A DNA stretch of 64,000 nt. Origin: Hypoxylon rubiginosum (Eukaryota > Ascomycota > Sordariomycetes > Xylariales > Hypoxylaceae). The notes beneath the pieces are model-generated. The model was not told the origin of the DNA and searched no databases. It worked only from the letters and a program-made list of their open reading frames with translations. The position numbers and the translations under genes were made by a program. Positions 47,001 to 61,739 of this stretch are shown here, in pieces. Each line of letters opens with the position of its first letter. The first letter of the stretch is position 1. The stretch is taken from contig CADCXA010000067.1 in NCBI GenBank assembly GCA_902806565.1, positions 471,171 through 535,170 of the forward strand, in the 5' to 3' direction.

Positions 47001-48540
47001 AAGCTTTTTATTAAAATTAATATTTATAAATATATTAAATTTATAAACCTAAATATAAAAAAATTAAATATATTTATTTATAATATTTTTTTCCTATAAA
47101 ATTAAATTATTACTTATAATATTTTAAACCTTTTTAATATAATAATCTATATAAATAATATTTGAAATTATTTTATTAAATTTATAAAAAAACTTTATAT
47201 ATTTTTTATAACTTTATATTATAATATTTATAAAAAATTAAATCTAAGTTACTTTTAATTATATTAAAAAGTTTAAGATTTTAAAAAATAAATATAAAAA
47301 GGTTTTAAAAATAAACTAACTATTAAAATAATTATTATTAGTATTTATAATAATTATTATATAAATTAAACTAAATTTATTATATTTAAACGTTATATTA
47401 AATTTTAATGTTATATTTAAAGTAATAAATTATTTAATAAAATAAAATAAGTTTATTTATTTAAATATATTTATTATTTAATATATTTTAATAAAAAAAT
47501 CTATAAAAAAATATATTAATATTAAAATTTTAAATATATTAAAATAATAAATATATTAAAAACCTTAAGGTTTAATAAAAAAAACTTATTATAATAATAA
47601 ATATAAAAAAAAATTAAATAATAAATATAAAAATTTATAAATTAAAATTATAAAAAACTAGTTTTTAAATAATAAAAGTTATTTTAAATTTATATTTAAT
47701 ATTATAAATTATATTATATTTAAATAATTATTAAATATTTATAGTATTTTATAAATTATATAATAATAAAATAAACATTTAGTTTTTATAGTATTTTTAA
47801 ATTATATAATAACTAAATAAATATTAAATATTTATAATATTTATATAAATTATATAATAATTAAATAAACATTATATATATATAGTATTTATTAAATTTA
47901 ATAAATTAAAATAAAGTAAAAAATTAAAATATAAAATATAAAATAATAATATAATATAAATAGCTTTTTAATTATTTAAATAAATATATACATTAAATAT
48001 ATATATTATAATAAATATATTTTATTATATAATTATATAAAGGTTATATTATATTAAAAAACACACGTATTATTTAAAAAGTTTCATTTTTTTTATTTTA
48101 ATAAATTAATTTTTTATTAAGTTTTTATATTTTAATAATAATATTTAAAGTTATTTAATATAAAATAAATATAACCTTAATTTTTTAAACTTTATTTATT
48201 AATTTATTTTTTTAACTTTTAATTTTATATTAAAATAAGTTTAAATCACGTAAAAAAAAAAACATTTAAACTATTTTTATTAATATTTTTATAAAAAAAA
48301 ACAATATTAAATATTAATTATTAAATATTAATAATAAAAAAAAAAAAAAATTTTTTAATTTATTTAAATATTAAATAATATACTATATTTTAAATTACTT
48401 TTATTATTATTAAAAACGGTTTAAATAATAAAAATTATAAAATTAAAATTAAAATTAAATATTTTATTAATAAAAGTTATTTTTTTTTTAACCTTTTTTT
48501 TTTCTTTTTCTTTTTTTTTTCTTTTCTTTTTAATTAAACC
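44055..48540 (+). repeat. Long subtelomeric repeat, copy 1 (about 4.49 kb)
   Basis: It begins with ACAATGTATATTTAACCC (44066-44083) and ends in a C/T-rich run before TAATTAAACC (48531-48540). It aligns along its length with copy 2. Compared with copy 2 it more often has T where copy 2 has C, and at many sites G where copy 2 has A. Confidence 0.85.
44511..45545. repeat. AT minisatellite inside copy 1
   Basis: This is a run of units of roughly 30-35 bp built on TTTTAAAATATTAAAA and TTTAATATATATA. It contains two CACCAGGTATAT-like variant units near 44881 and 45369. It ends at the (AAATA)n stretch near 45540. Confidence 0.75.
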
Positions 48541-48544
48541 TTAC

Positions 48545-51500
48545 CTTACAAATATACAATATATATTTAACCCTTAAATACAATTCTTTTTCTTAAGCCT
48601 TATAATAATATAAAAGTTAAATTTAATATTTAAAAAAAAAATTAAATTTAATTTCAATAACTCAAATATTTAAATAAATATAACTTTATTAATTAAATCA
48701 ATAAATAATTAAAATAATACAATTTTAAATTTATAATCTGTTTTTTAATAACTATATTATTAATTAAAATATTAAAAATTAAAAATATAACTTTAAATTT
48801 TTAATATTCTTATTAAATAATATATTAAAAACCTTAAACTATAAAATTAAGGTTTTTTAATTTATATAATTAATTAAATTTAATCAAGCTTTAATTAAAT
48901 ATATTTATTTAAATTATATAAACATATTATAATATAAGCTCGTATGTTTTTTAATAATATTTAAATTAAATATACTTTAATTATTATATATAAACTTTAA
49001 AACACTAAATATATATATTTTAAAATATTAAAACATTAAATATATACGCTTTAAAATATTAAAACATTAAATATATACACTTTAAAATATTAAAATATTA
49101 AATATATATGTTTAAAAATATTAAATATATACACTCCAAAATATTAAAATATTATTAAATAATAATAATAACTTTTTATCACTTATAATTAATATTTTAC
49201 ACGTTTTATCTTACCCTTAACAAGATCCCTTAAATTAAACAACTTATACTTTTTTATAAAATATTAAATATATATGTTTTAAAACATTAAATACGCTTTA
49301 AAACATTAAAACATTAAACATATATATTTTAAAACATTAAAATACTAAAATATTATATATATACACTCCAAAATATTAAAGTATTTAATATATACATTTT
49401 AAAATACCAGGTATATATATTTTAAAATGTTAAAATATTAAAACATCTAATATATATATTTTAAAGTTTTAAATTTATACATTTTAAAATATTAAAATAT
49501 TTAATATATATACTTTAAAACACTAAATATATTCACTTTAAAATGTTAAAATATTTAAACATTTAATATATATATTTTAAAACCTTAAGTTTATACATTT
49601 TAAAATATTAAAATATTATATATATACACTTTAAAATATTAAAATATTTAATATATACACTTTAAAACACTAAATATATACGTTTTAAAGTTTTAAAATA
49701 TTAAAACATCTAATATATATGTTTTAAAACCCTAGGTTTATATACTTTAAAATATTAAAACATTTAATATATATACTTTAAAACACCAAATATATTTGTT
49801 TTAAAATATTAAAATATCTAGTATATATATTTTAAAATATTAAAATATTTATTATATATACTTTAAAACATTAAAATAATATACTTTAAAACATAAAAAC
49901 ATTTAATATAAACACTTTAAAATATTAAATATATACACTTTAAAATATTAAAACATTTAATATATACACTTTAAAATATTAAAATATTTAATATATATAC
50001 TTTAAAATATTAAAATATTTATTATATATATTTTAAAACACCAAAGCAATATATTTTAAAATATAAAAATATCTAATATAAACACTTTAAAATATTAAAT
50101 ATATACATTTTAAAATATTAAAATATTTAATATATATACTTTAAAATATTAAAACATTTACTATATATATTTTAAAATATTAAAATAATATACTTTAAAA
50201 TATTAAAACATTTAATATAAATACTTTAAAATATTAAATATATATACTTTAAAATATTAAAATATTAAAATATTTAATATATATGTTTTAAAACACCAAA
50301 TATATATATTTTAAAATATTAAAATATCTGGTATATATATTTTAAAACACCAAATATATATAATCTAAAATATTAAAATATTAAATATAAATACTTTAAA
50401 ATATTAAATAAAATAAATAAATATAAATAAAATAAATAAAAAAAAAAAAAAAACTAACACTTATTATATATATTCCCCTTTATTTATTTATCTATTTAAT
50501 TATAAAAATATATAAAATAACACCGAAATTATACCTTTAAATATAGTTTTTCCTTATTAATATTAATATATTAATCTTAATTTCTTTAAATACCATTTTA
50601 TAACCTTTTTTAAAAATAATTTAATACTTTTAACTTTTAATATATATAACTTTAAATTTTATATTTTATTAACATTAATTTATTTTTATTTTATAATTTT
50701 TAACTTATTTTTATTATTTTATAACTTAGTTATAATAAATTATACTCTTAGATACTTATTATTATAAATAATAAATATTATTTTTTTAATAATCTTTAAC
50801 TTTTTTATTTACTTAATATATTAATATTAATATTAAAACAAGAAAAAAAAAAAATTAAAATTTATTTTTTTAGTTTTTTCTTTATTTTTTATAATATAAA
50901 ACTTAAATATAATAAATAAAATATAAATAAATCTAAATAAAAATTAATATTATAAAATAAAAATATAAAAAAAAAAAAAGGTTTTATATTAATTTATAAA
51001 AATATTTATAAAAACATCTTTTATAATATTTTTTATGTTTTAAAATTAATAAATAATAGATTTTATTATTACTAGTAAAAAAACTTATATAACACGTTAT
51101 ATATAAAATAACGTTTTTTTTAAAATTAGCTTATAATTTTACGGTAACTAAAAACTTTATAATAATAATTTTTTATTTCTTTATAAAATAAAACACGGAT
51201 TTATTAAAAATGTTACTAGTAAAATTAATATACTTTAAAACACATTTATAAATATATAATATTATAAATAAAATATTATCCTTTAAATTATTTACCTTAA
51301 TAATAGTTTTTTATTTTATTATAAAATAAAATATAAATTTACTAAAAATATTACCAGTAAAATTAATATATTTTATAACACACTTAAAAATATATAATAT
51401 TATAAGTAAAATATTATTTTTAAAATTATTTATTTTAACTAATAACTTAAATATAATAAAACTTTAAAAAATACTAGATAGTTATTTAACATTTTTACCC

Positions 51501-53411
51501 TTAAAAAACTTAAAAAATATAATAATTTTCTTAAATTTAACTTTAATAAAATAATTAATATAATACTTTAAAACTTAAAAATAATAAATGTTAAATAACT
51601 TTATATATTTATTAATATTATTAAATAAAACAATAAAAAACTTAATTAATTTATAATTTAACTTTTAATTTATTATTTTAAATAATTTATAATAATAATT
51701 TAAATATATTTAATCTTTAATTAAAAAATTCTTAATCTTTTTAAATATCTTTTTATAATTATAAAAAACATTAATAATTTTTATTATATAAACGTTTTTA
51801 ATTTTATTAAATAAATATAAATATTTATTAATTAAAATTAAATCTAAACTAATATTAATAGTAAAAAACACAAGCTTTTTATTAAAATTAATACTTATAA
51901 ATATACCAAACTTATAAACTTAAACATAAAAAAATTAAATATATTTATTTATAATATCTTTTTTTTATAAAACTAAATTATTACTTATAATATCTTAAAC
52001 CTTTTTAATAAAACAATCTATATAAATAACATTTAAAATTATTTTATTAAACTTATAAAAAAATTTTATATACTTTTCACAACTTTATATTATAACGTTT
52101 ATAAAAAACTAAATTTAAATTACTTTTAATTATATTAAAAAACTTAAGATTTTAAAAAATAAATATAAAAAAGTTTTAAAAATAAACTAACCATTAAAAT
52201 AACTATTATTAATATCTATAATAATTATTATATAAATTAAACTAAATTTATTATATTTAAATATTATATTAGATTTTAATATTATATTTAAAATAATAAA
52301 CCACTTAATAAAATAAAACAAACTTATTTACTTAAATATGTTTATTATTTAACGTATTTTAATAAAAAAATTTATAAAAAAATAAATTAATATTAAAATT
52401 TTAAATATATTAAAATAATAAATATATTAAAAATTTTAAGGTTTAATAAAAAAAACTTATTATAATAATAAATATAAAAAAAAATTAAATAATAAATATA
52501 AAAATTTATAAATTAAAATTATAAAAAACCAATCCTTAAATAATAAAAATTATTTTAAATCTATGTTTAATATTATAAATTATACTATATTTAAATAATT
52601 ATTAAATATTTATAATGTTTTATAAATTACATAATAATAAAATAAACATTTAATTTTTATAATATTTTTAAATTATATAATAATTAAATAAATATTAAAT
52701 ATTTATAATATTTATATAAATTATATAATAATTAAATAAATACTATATATATATAATATTTATTAAATTTAATAAATTAAAATAAAATAAAAAATTAAAA
52801 TATAAAATATAAAATAATAATATAATATAAATAGTTTTTTAATTATTTAAATAAATATATATATTAAATATATACACTATAATAAATATGTTTTATTATA
52901 TAATTATATAAAAGTTATATTATATTAAAAAATATATATATTATTTAAAAAGTTTTATTTTTCTTATTTTAATAAATTAATTTTTTATTAAGTTCTTATA
53001 TTTTAATAATAATATTTAAAATTATTTAATATAAAATAAATATAATTTTAATCCTTTAAACCTTATTTATTAACCTATCCTTTTAACCCTTAATCTTATA
53101 TTAAAATAAGTTTAAATTACATAAAAAAAAAAGCATTTAAACTATTTTTACTAATATTTTTATAAAAAAAAACGGTATTAAACACTAATTATTAAATATT
53201 AATAACAAAAAAAAAAAAATAAAATTAATCCACTTAAACATTAAATAATATATTATATTTTAAATTACCTTTATTACTATTAAAAACAGCTTAAATAATA
53301 AAAACCTTAAAATTAAAACTAAAACTAAACATTTTATTAATAAAAATCACTTTTCTTTTTAACCTTTTTTTTTTCTTTTTCTTTTCCTCTTTTTTTCTCT
53401 TTAACTAAACC
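48545..53411 (+). repeat. Long subtelomeric repeat, copy 2 (about 4.87 kb)
   Basis: It begins with ACAATATATATTTAACCC (48557-48574) and ends with TTTAACTAAACC after a C/T-rich run. It is in the same orientation as copy 1 and directly adjacent. It is about 380 bp longer, because its internal minisatellite (about 49000-50405) is longer than that of copy 1 (about 44511-45545). Confidence 0.85.
49001..50405. repeat. AT minisatellite inside copy 2
   Basis: This is the same unit family as in copy 1 with more units. It has more residual C (ACACTTTAAAATATTAAAAC), so it is the less T-converted copy on this strand. Confidence 0.75.
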
Positions 53412-56400
53412 CTATCTTAAAAATAAAAACCAATATAATAAAACATATAAATAAAAACATATAAAAAATTAAAAATAAAAACAAAATAATAAAAATATTT
53501 AAACTAAAAATAATATTTATACCATTTACACTTTAAATAAAAAATTAATAATAAATATAATTATATAATTTAAATAAAAACGTAGATAAAAATATAAATA
53601 AAAACGTGGATAAAAACGTAGGGGTGGACGTAAAAATATATAAAAACGTTAAAAAATATAAAAATATAAATAAAAAAGTAAAAATATCTAGAAAAAAAAT
53701 AAAAGCCACACCTTTTACATTTTATATAAAATATAAACTAAATAAAAACCGGCGAAAATAATAAAAACAATTAGTAAAACATTTAATCTTTTTATAAAAA
53801 AAATTATTAAAATAAAACCTAAGTATTTTATTAGTTATAAAAAAAATAAAAAGCTAGAAATAATTTAAACTAGTTTAATAAATTTATATAAACTTGTAAT
53901 TAACCGGTGAAAAAACTTTAATAATATTATTAAACGTATTATTTATATTAAAAAGTGATAATAAGCTTAATAAAAAAAAAATAATTTAATAATTAAAATT
54001 ATATTTTAATATAAAAATAATAAAAAAAAACATAAAAAACTATTAACATTTAAATATAATAACGGTAATATATAAAGTATTTTTAAATTTCAAAAAAAAA
54101 ATAAAAAAAAAAGATTAATTTATAAAAAATAAAAAAAAAAAAAAAAACTTTATATAAACTAAAAGTTTAAATAATAAGATAATAAATTATATTCTTTTTT
54201 ATTTTTATATATAAACACACCATTTATAAATATAAAACTAATTAAAAATTTTTAAAATTATAATAAGTTTTTAAAGCTATTATAATATATTTAATATTAA
54301 TTATTATTATAATAAAATATTATAATAAATACTAAGTAAATAATAAATTTTTATTTAATTAAAAGCTATAAAATTATATATATGTTTTTTAATTATAAAA
54401 ATTATTATTAAATTCCATATATTTTTTATTTTTTTTAAAAAAAAAGCGTTATAAGTTTTACTAATAAAAATTATTTTATAATAATAAAATTAAAAATAAA
54501 ACTATTATAAATATTATAATCTTTTATATTTTTATATTTAATTAAATTTAATATCTTATAATGTTTTTATTAAATAATTTTTATTTTAAACTTTAAATAA
54601 AAAGTTAATTAATAAAACCTAATAAAATAATAACTAATTATATTTATTTATAAAATTAAATTTTCAACTTTTTTATTATTATATAATAATATTATAATTA
54701 TTATAAATTTCTTTTATTAATTACTAATATATCACTTACTTATATATTTAATTTATTAATATATTATTATTAAAAATAAAATAAATAAATATTTAAAAAA
54801 ATATTAAATTTATATATCTATTTATTAAAAAACTATTATATAAACAAAATATATTAATTTTATTAATTTTAAACTTAAATTACAGCAATTTTATATATTT
54901 ATTAATAATATTATATATTTTATTTTATATATTAAACTAATATAAATTAATAGTTTATAATATATATATAATATAATATATTTATTTATAACTACTAATA
55001 TTTATAAAATACAATTATATCTAAAAATATAATATAGTTAAATTAATATTATAATAACTAAACAACTAAAAAAAAAACCAAAATAACTTAAAAATTAACT
55101 AGTTATAATATACTGGTATATTCTTCTAATAATTTTTTTTTAAAAACGTTAAATTTTAATATTTTAAAATATCCCGTGGTTAAATTATAAAAAACAGTAT
55201 TAATGATATTAGTGGCTTAATTTAAAAATAAAATATAAAATAAAATATATTAAAATAAAATAATATTAATTTAAAACAAATACTAAAAAACTTTATTATA
55301 ACTAATAATAAGAATTTATATTTATAATTTAACGAAATAATAAATCTATTTATAACCTTAAATAACTAAATATAAAAAATAAGTTTTTATATATATTTTT
55401 AACTTTTTTTATACCAAAAACCACTTTTATAATAACTATACTCGCTTAAACTAAATAATAAAAAAAATAATATATAAAAAGTAATAAATAAAAAAAAAAA
55501 CCCCACTTAAATAAACTATATAAAATAAAAATAAAAACCTAAAATTAATACTTATAATATTTTAACGTTTAATATTCCAAGTTATAATTATAATAAAACT
55601 TAAAATTATTAAAATTATTATATTATTTAAACTAAATTAACAGGTTTTTTATATAAAAGTTATAAAATTATTTTATTAAAACCATTAAAAATAAATTTAT
55701 AAGTAATATATTAATATTATAACTATGTTTTTTATTTATATAATATAAATAATATAAGTAAAAAACTAAAAATAATAACCGTTATTTAAACTTATTAAAA
55801 AATAAAATAAAACTATAAAAATAATATTAAATATAATTATAAATTTATATATAACATTTTATTAATATAAAAAAGTTTATAATAAATATAAAAAACTAAA
55901 AAAACTCTAAACCAAATAAAAAAAACTTAAAAATTATATACTAACATATTTATTAATAATATTTTACTATAAAATATTAAAAACTAAATATAAAAATATT
56001 TTTATTAGTTTCCTTATTATATTAAATATACAAGAAAATATAACATAAAAAAATTTAAATAATTTTACTTTTAAACTTTTAATTATTTTAATTATATTTA
56101 AATTACTGTTTATAATTTATACGTATAAAATTTATTAAAAAAATATCATAAAATTAAAAAATATAAAACAAACAAACAATAAAACAAAAAAATTAATTTA
56201 ATTATATTTTTATATTATTTAACAGTTTATACAACGCTATATAATTATAAAAATAAAGGGAGATTTTATAACATTAATATAGTTTATTATTTACTTATAA
56301 TAATATAAAATAATATAATATAAAACCATTATAAATATAAATTACATAATATAAATAAATAATATAATTATATTTAAAAAAATATATTTATATTTATTAG

Positions 56401-59400
56401 ATATTTAAAACTTAATGTTTTTTATAATAAAAAAATATAAAAATATATTATTTTAAAAATTATTTTTACTAGTAAATAAAAAAAAAAAATAAAAGATATT
56501 ACTAGTAATTTTATAAAACATATTAATTAATAACTTAATAAAATAAACAAAGTTTTATTTATTTATTTATATATTAAACTAATATTTTAATAGTTAAATA
56601 TAATTATTAAAATATATATTAAAAAATATATAATATAAAATTAAATAATTAAAGTTATAATATATAACACTTATAAATAAATTATTAATAGTTATTTTTA
56701 AAATATAAATATAAATAAAAGCGATAAAACAATTAAAATATATAATAAAATAATTTCTAAGTTTATTATTAATATATATATATTTATTTATAAATTAACT
56801 AATATAGGCCACCAAGTTATTATTTATATAACATTAAAATATATCTTAAAAAAATATCCGGAATATGTTTCTTAAAAAAAAGTTGGTGATGTTAATAATT
56901 AAGTATTATAAAAGATATACGTGTATAAAAAAACTATAAATAATTTATTGGTTTTTTTTATATAAAATTAAAAAGTTTTTAATATATTATTTATAATTTA
57001 TACTTTTATTTTAATAAAACTATATAAAATTAATAAAAAAAGTAATGTGGTTTCGGTTTAACTTATAAATAAATATAAAAGATAATTTAAACGAAACTAA
57101 TAATAAAAATAAATTAAATTAGATTTTATTTTAAATATAATTATTTTTTAATATAATAATTAAACGGTATTATAAATAATTATTTATAATTAATAATTAA
57201 TAATATATTATAATTATTATAACGTGGCAATATTTATAGTAATAATTTTAATAAAATAATAAATTAATAAAAAAAATAAATAATAACTTTAAAAACAAAA
57301 AAAATAAAAATAATATATTTAATATAAATAAAAATATAAACAGTTTATAAAACTTATAAACTAGTTATAATAACTATTTAACAAGTTATATTTATAAATA
57401 ACTTATTTTAAAAAAAAACGTTTAAAATTATAAATAAATAATAATAGTTTTTATTAATTTTATAAAACTAGTATATGTTTTTAAAATTCCTATCGGTTAA
57501 ATAAACAGTAAAGGAAAAAAATATATAATTATAACTAAACTATAAAAAAAAAAACCTGTTATTATTTTAATTAAAAAGTAAAACTAAATAAATATAATAA
57601 CTATTAATATTAAAAAACTTACGTTTTAAACTATAAATATAAACTATATATAAGTTTAATATATAATTATATAACTTATAAAAACCGGTAATTTAAATAA
57701 TTTTATAAAAAATAAACTTAATGTTAATTATAATAAAAATAAAAGTAAAAAAAAGCTTTTATTTTATACTTTTAATAATAATAACATAAAATAAAATAAT
57801 AATAATAATAATATTACTAGTGTTTTTACAAAAAAATATAAAATAATAATATAAAAAGCTAAAAATTCTAATAATAATATAAAAATATAACTAAATGTTT
57901 AATATAAATAAATTAATATTTATTACATTAAAAATAATTATAATAAAAATCTTTTAAATATATTTAATATTTTTATAATAAATATATCGTTTAAATTATA
58001 TTATAATAAATAAATATTATATAATATTTAAAAAAACGTTAAAATTTTAATTATAATTTTACTGGTTAAATTAACTAAAGTTAACCGATATATAAATAAT
58101 TTATTTAATAATAACATTATTATTTATTAATAAACTATTATTTATTATTTTATTAAATAATTAAAAATAAAATTATATATTAATATTTTAAACGTTAATA
58201 ACGTAAAAAAATATTATATATTAAATAAATATAAAAAATATTAACAACATAAAAACTATAAAAAAAAAAATACAAAACTTATTAAATAAAAAAATAAAAA
58301 AATATTTATAACTAGTTAAATTAATTATATATTATATAATAATATAAAAAATAATATATTTAATAAATTAATTAAAATATTTAATATTTATTAATAATAT
58401 AATAAACTAAAATAAAAAAACACGGTAATTAAAAACATAGATATTAGTTAAATAAATAAATAAATATAAAAAAAAATAACTTATTATAATAATTAATACG
58501 TTAAAATTAAAAATTAATATATTTAATATTTATATAATAATATATATAAAATAAATTTTTCACTTATTTAATTATTTATAATAAAATAAACATACTAAAC
58601 AAAATAAATAATATAATAAGATAATTATTATTTAACTAATAAATAAAAAAAAGTTAAAATATAAAAAAAAACTAACTAATAAAAACTTAAAATAATTAAT
58701 ATAAAATTATTTAAATAATAAAATATATTAAAAAACAGTGTTAAATATAATAATAAATAACTAAAAAAACTAATAAAAATATAAAATAAATAAAAAAATA
58801 TACGATATATATATAAAAAAAAATAATATAAAAAAAAAACTAAAAAATAAACTAAAAACTAATAAAAAAAAAATAAATGGTAACAAAAAAAATACACTAA
58901 AACAATATAAATATTACATTTTTATAAAAAGAAACAGTGAAATATATATAATTAAAAAAAAAAAAAAATATAAGATTTTTAAGCGATACTATATAAAATA
59001 ATATAATATAAATATATATTATATAAATAAAAGCAAATAATTTTAAAAGTAAAAAAAATATAAAAAAAAAAATATAAACTTATTAAATATAAAAATAAAT
59101 AAATAAATAAAACGATTAATATAAAAATAATTATAATAAAAAATTTATTATAAATATTAATATTTAAAATTACATTAAAACTAAAGGCCTTTAAAAACTA
59201 TAAATAATATTTTTTACCATAATTTATATATATATAATAATAATAAAAAAAAAATAAATTTAAAAAATAAAAACTAAATTTAAAAATAAAAAAATATATG
59301 TTTATTAATATACTTACATTAAAAATAAAATTATAAATAATAAAAAAAACTTAAAAATTATATTAAATTATAAAGTAATAAAATTATAATATTAAAAAAC

Positions 59401-59639
59401 AACTAAATAAAAAAATAAAATAAATAAATAAAATTAAAAATATATTTATATAACTAAAAAATAAAATAATATAAAAAAAAGTTAAAATTAATAAAATATG
59501 TTAAATTATATAGTATTTAAAATAAAAAATAATACAGGAAAAAGTTTTATTCTTATAAATAAATATAATAAAAAAAAATATTTTATAAAAATTTAAAAAA
59601 CGTTAAAAAAAAAAAAGTAATATTTATAAAAATAATAAA

Positions 59640-59671
<32 letters not shown>

Positions 59672-61700
59672 TAATAACAATAAAAATAATAATAATAAAA
59701 ACAATAATAATAAAAATAACGATAATAAAAATAATAATAATAAAAATAATAACAATAAAAACAACAATAATAAAAATAAAAATAAAAATAAAAATAAAAA
59801 TAAAAATAAAAATAAAAACCAAAATAAAAATATATACCTAAATAAAAATCTTAAATAAATATTACTTTAAATAAAATAATTTATAATATAAAATATTAAA
59901 AAAATAAAAATAAAATAGATTTTATTTAATTATACCATTTAATAAAACAATTATTTTAAAGTTTTAAATCTTATAATATCTTTTTAATAAACTGATTTCT
60001 ATGTTTATTATATTAAAATTATATAAGTTTTTAAAATTATATAAAATATAATATATTATAAAACATAACAAGCTTTATATAAGGTTTTAATAAATTAAAT
60101 TAATTTATTATTATTTAAAAATATATTTATAAATTTTTATACCTTTTTTACTATATAAAATATAAGGTTTATAAAACACTTTTATTTTCACACTTAATTT
60201 ATATAAAAAACATAAATATAAATAACTTATTTTATTAAATCATTATAATTTTATTACTTTAAAATTTTATTATTTATATATTAACATTAAATATTTTTAA
60301 ATAACCTATAAATATTTAAATATAACTTTTTACCTTTAAAAAACTAGTTTTAAATTTTTCTTTTTTACTTTTTTATTTTATTATAAATCTAATATTTTAC
60401 TTAGAATTTTTTAAAGTTTTTAAAATATTTTAAAATACCTTTTTATTTTCTTTTATACTTAATATTATAACTTATAAAAAAAACACATTTATTATTTACT
60501 AAATATAAATTACAACTACTTATATAACTTATTTTACCACTTATTTTAATAATATATTTATTAACCTTTTATTTTTTTTTTAAATATACCTTATATTTTT
60601 TTAAATCTTTTTATAATTTTATAGTTAATTAAATTATATTAAGGTTTTATATAAATGGTAGTGTGTATAAATTAAATTAATTTAATACCTTAAACTTTTT
60701 ATTTTTAAAAAGTAATTAAACCGGCGATATTTTCATTTAATTAATCTTTTAAAAATAAACTTAAACTTATTTTTAATAACTTAAAAAACATATAAAACCT
60801 TATTATTATTATTTAAATAACACCGTTCTTAGTTTCTTAAATAACAAATATTATAATATTTTTAACTTTAAAAAATAATACTAAAAATATACTTTTAATT
60901 ATATTTACGTTTTTATATAAATAAATATAATTTTAAAGTTTTAATTATATTAATTAACTTAATAATCCAATCCTTAAAATATAGTTTTTATAATTTAAAA
61001 ATATCTTTAAATTATATATTTTAACTTTATAAATAATTTTATATCTACTTATATTATATATAAAAAAATTTTATTAATAAAATCTTAAAAATCACTTATA
61101 TTTAAACGGCTTTAATATTAAATTTAAACTTAACTTATATAACATTATTTAAAACTTAAAAATAAAAATAAAAATAAAAATATAATAAAAGTTACCTTTT
61201 TAAACCACTAACCTAATTAAAAATACTATTAAAATAATAATAATAATAACAAAAAAAATCAGTTTTTAAAATCCTTATTATAGCTTTTATATTTAAATCT
61301 TTTTACCCTTTTTAACACTTTTAATTAAAAAATATATAAGGCATTTACCTATTAAAATATAATTAAAATCTTAAATTATTTAATTATTAAAGCTTTTTCT
61401 TTTTTATAACATTTAATATTTTCATTATAATTATATATAACAATATTATAATAATATTATTTATTTTTTATAATCTTTTTATTTATATTTAATTTACTTA
61501 TTAAAATAATTATAATTCTTTTATTATTTATTATATATTATAAAAACTATATTTTTTAATTTTTATTATTATTATAAATAATTTAATTTTTTATTAATTA
61601 ATATTATAATCTTATATTTTTTTAACAATAAAATCTTTTTATTATATTATATTTATATAATAACTTTAAAAATTTTCTTATAACTTAACTAAAAATAAAA
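53412..61700. other. AT-rich gene-free block, probably RIP-destroyed repeats
   Basis: About 8.3 kb without a recognisable gene. From about 57500 to 59900 the + strand is A-rich (runs of AAAAATAAA); from about 59950 to 61650 it is T-rich. The swap suggests two differently oriented former sequences meeting near 59.9 kb. Short GT-rich islands (AGGGGTGGACG near 53623) interrupt a degenerate AAAAACGTGGATA repeat at 53575-53680. No element class can be assigned. Confidence 0.55.
59630..59825. repeat. AAT/AAC-type microsatellite
   Basis: This is a trinucleotide-like array of AATAATAAT, AAAATAAC and (AAAAAT)n units over about 195 bp. Its open minus-strand frame (79 codons of Ile/Phe/Val) is an artefact of the repeat, not a protein gene. 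Confidence 0.85.
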
Positions 61701-61739
61701 CACGTTTTATATAATATAATACTTTAAAATATTAATCAT

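Larger units (their letters stand above)
43950..53411. other. Subtelomeric AT-rich block holding two tandem repeat copies
   Basis: Composition changes to over 85% A+T between 43950 and 44100. All frames are closed and CpA/TpG is scarce, so RIP is the likely cause. It is made of two direct copies of one long repeat, listed separately. Confidence 0.75.

Noticed and set aside
44055..53411. CRISPR-like or centromere-like array
   Set aside because: Units are contiguous AT minisatellites without unique spacers, in a eukaryotic subtelomere. There is no evidence for a centromere this close to the telomere.
59583..59822. 79-codon minus-strand frame of Ile/Phe/Val
   Set aside because: It is a translation of the AAT/AAAAAT microsatellite and has no coding character.
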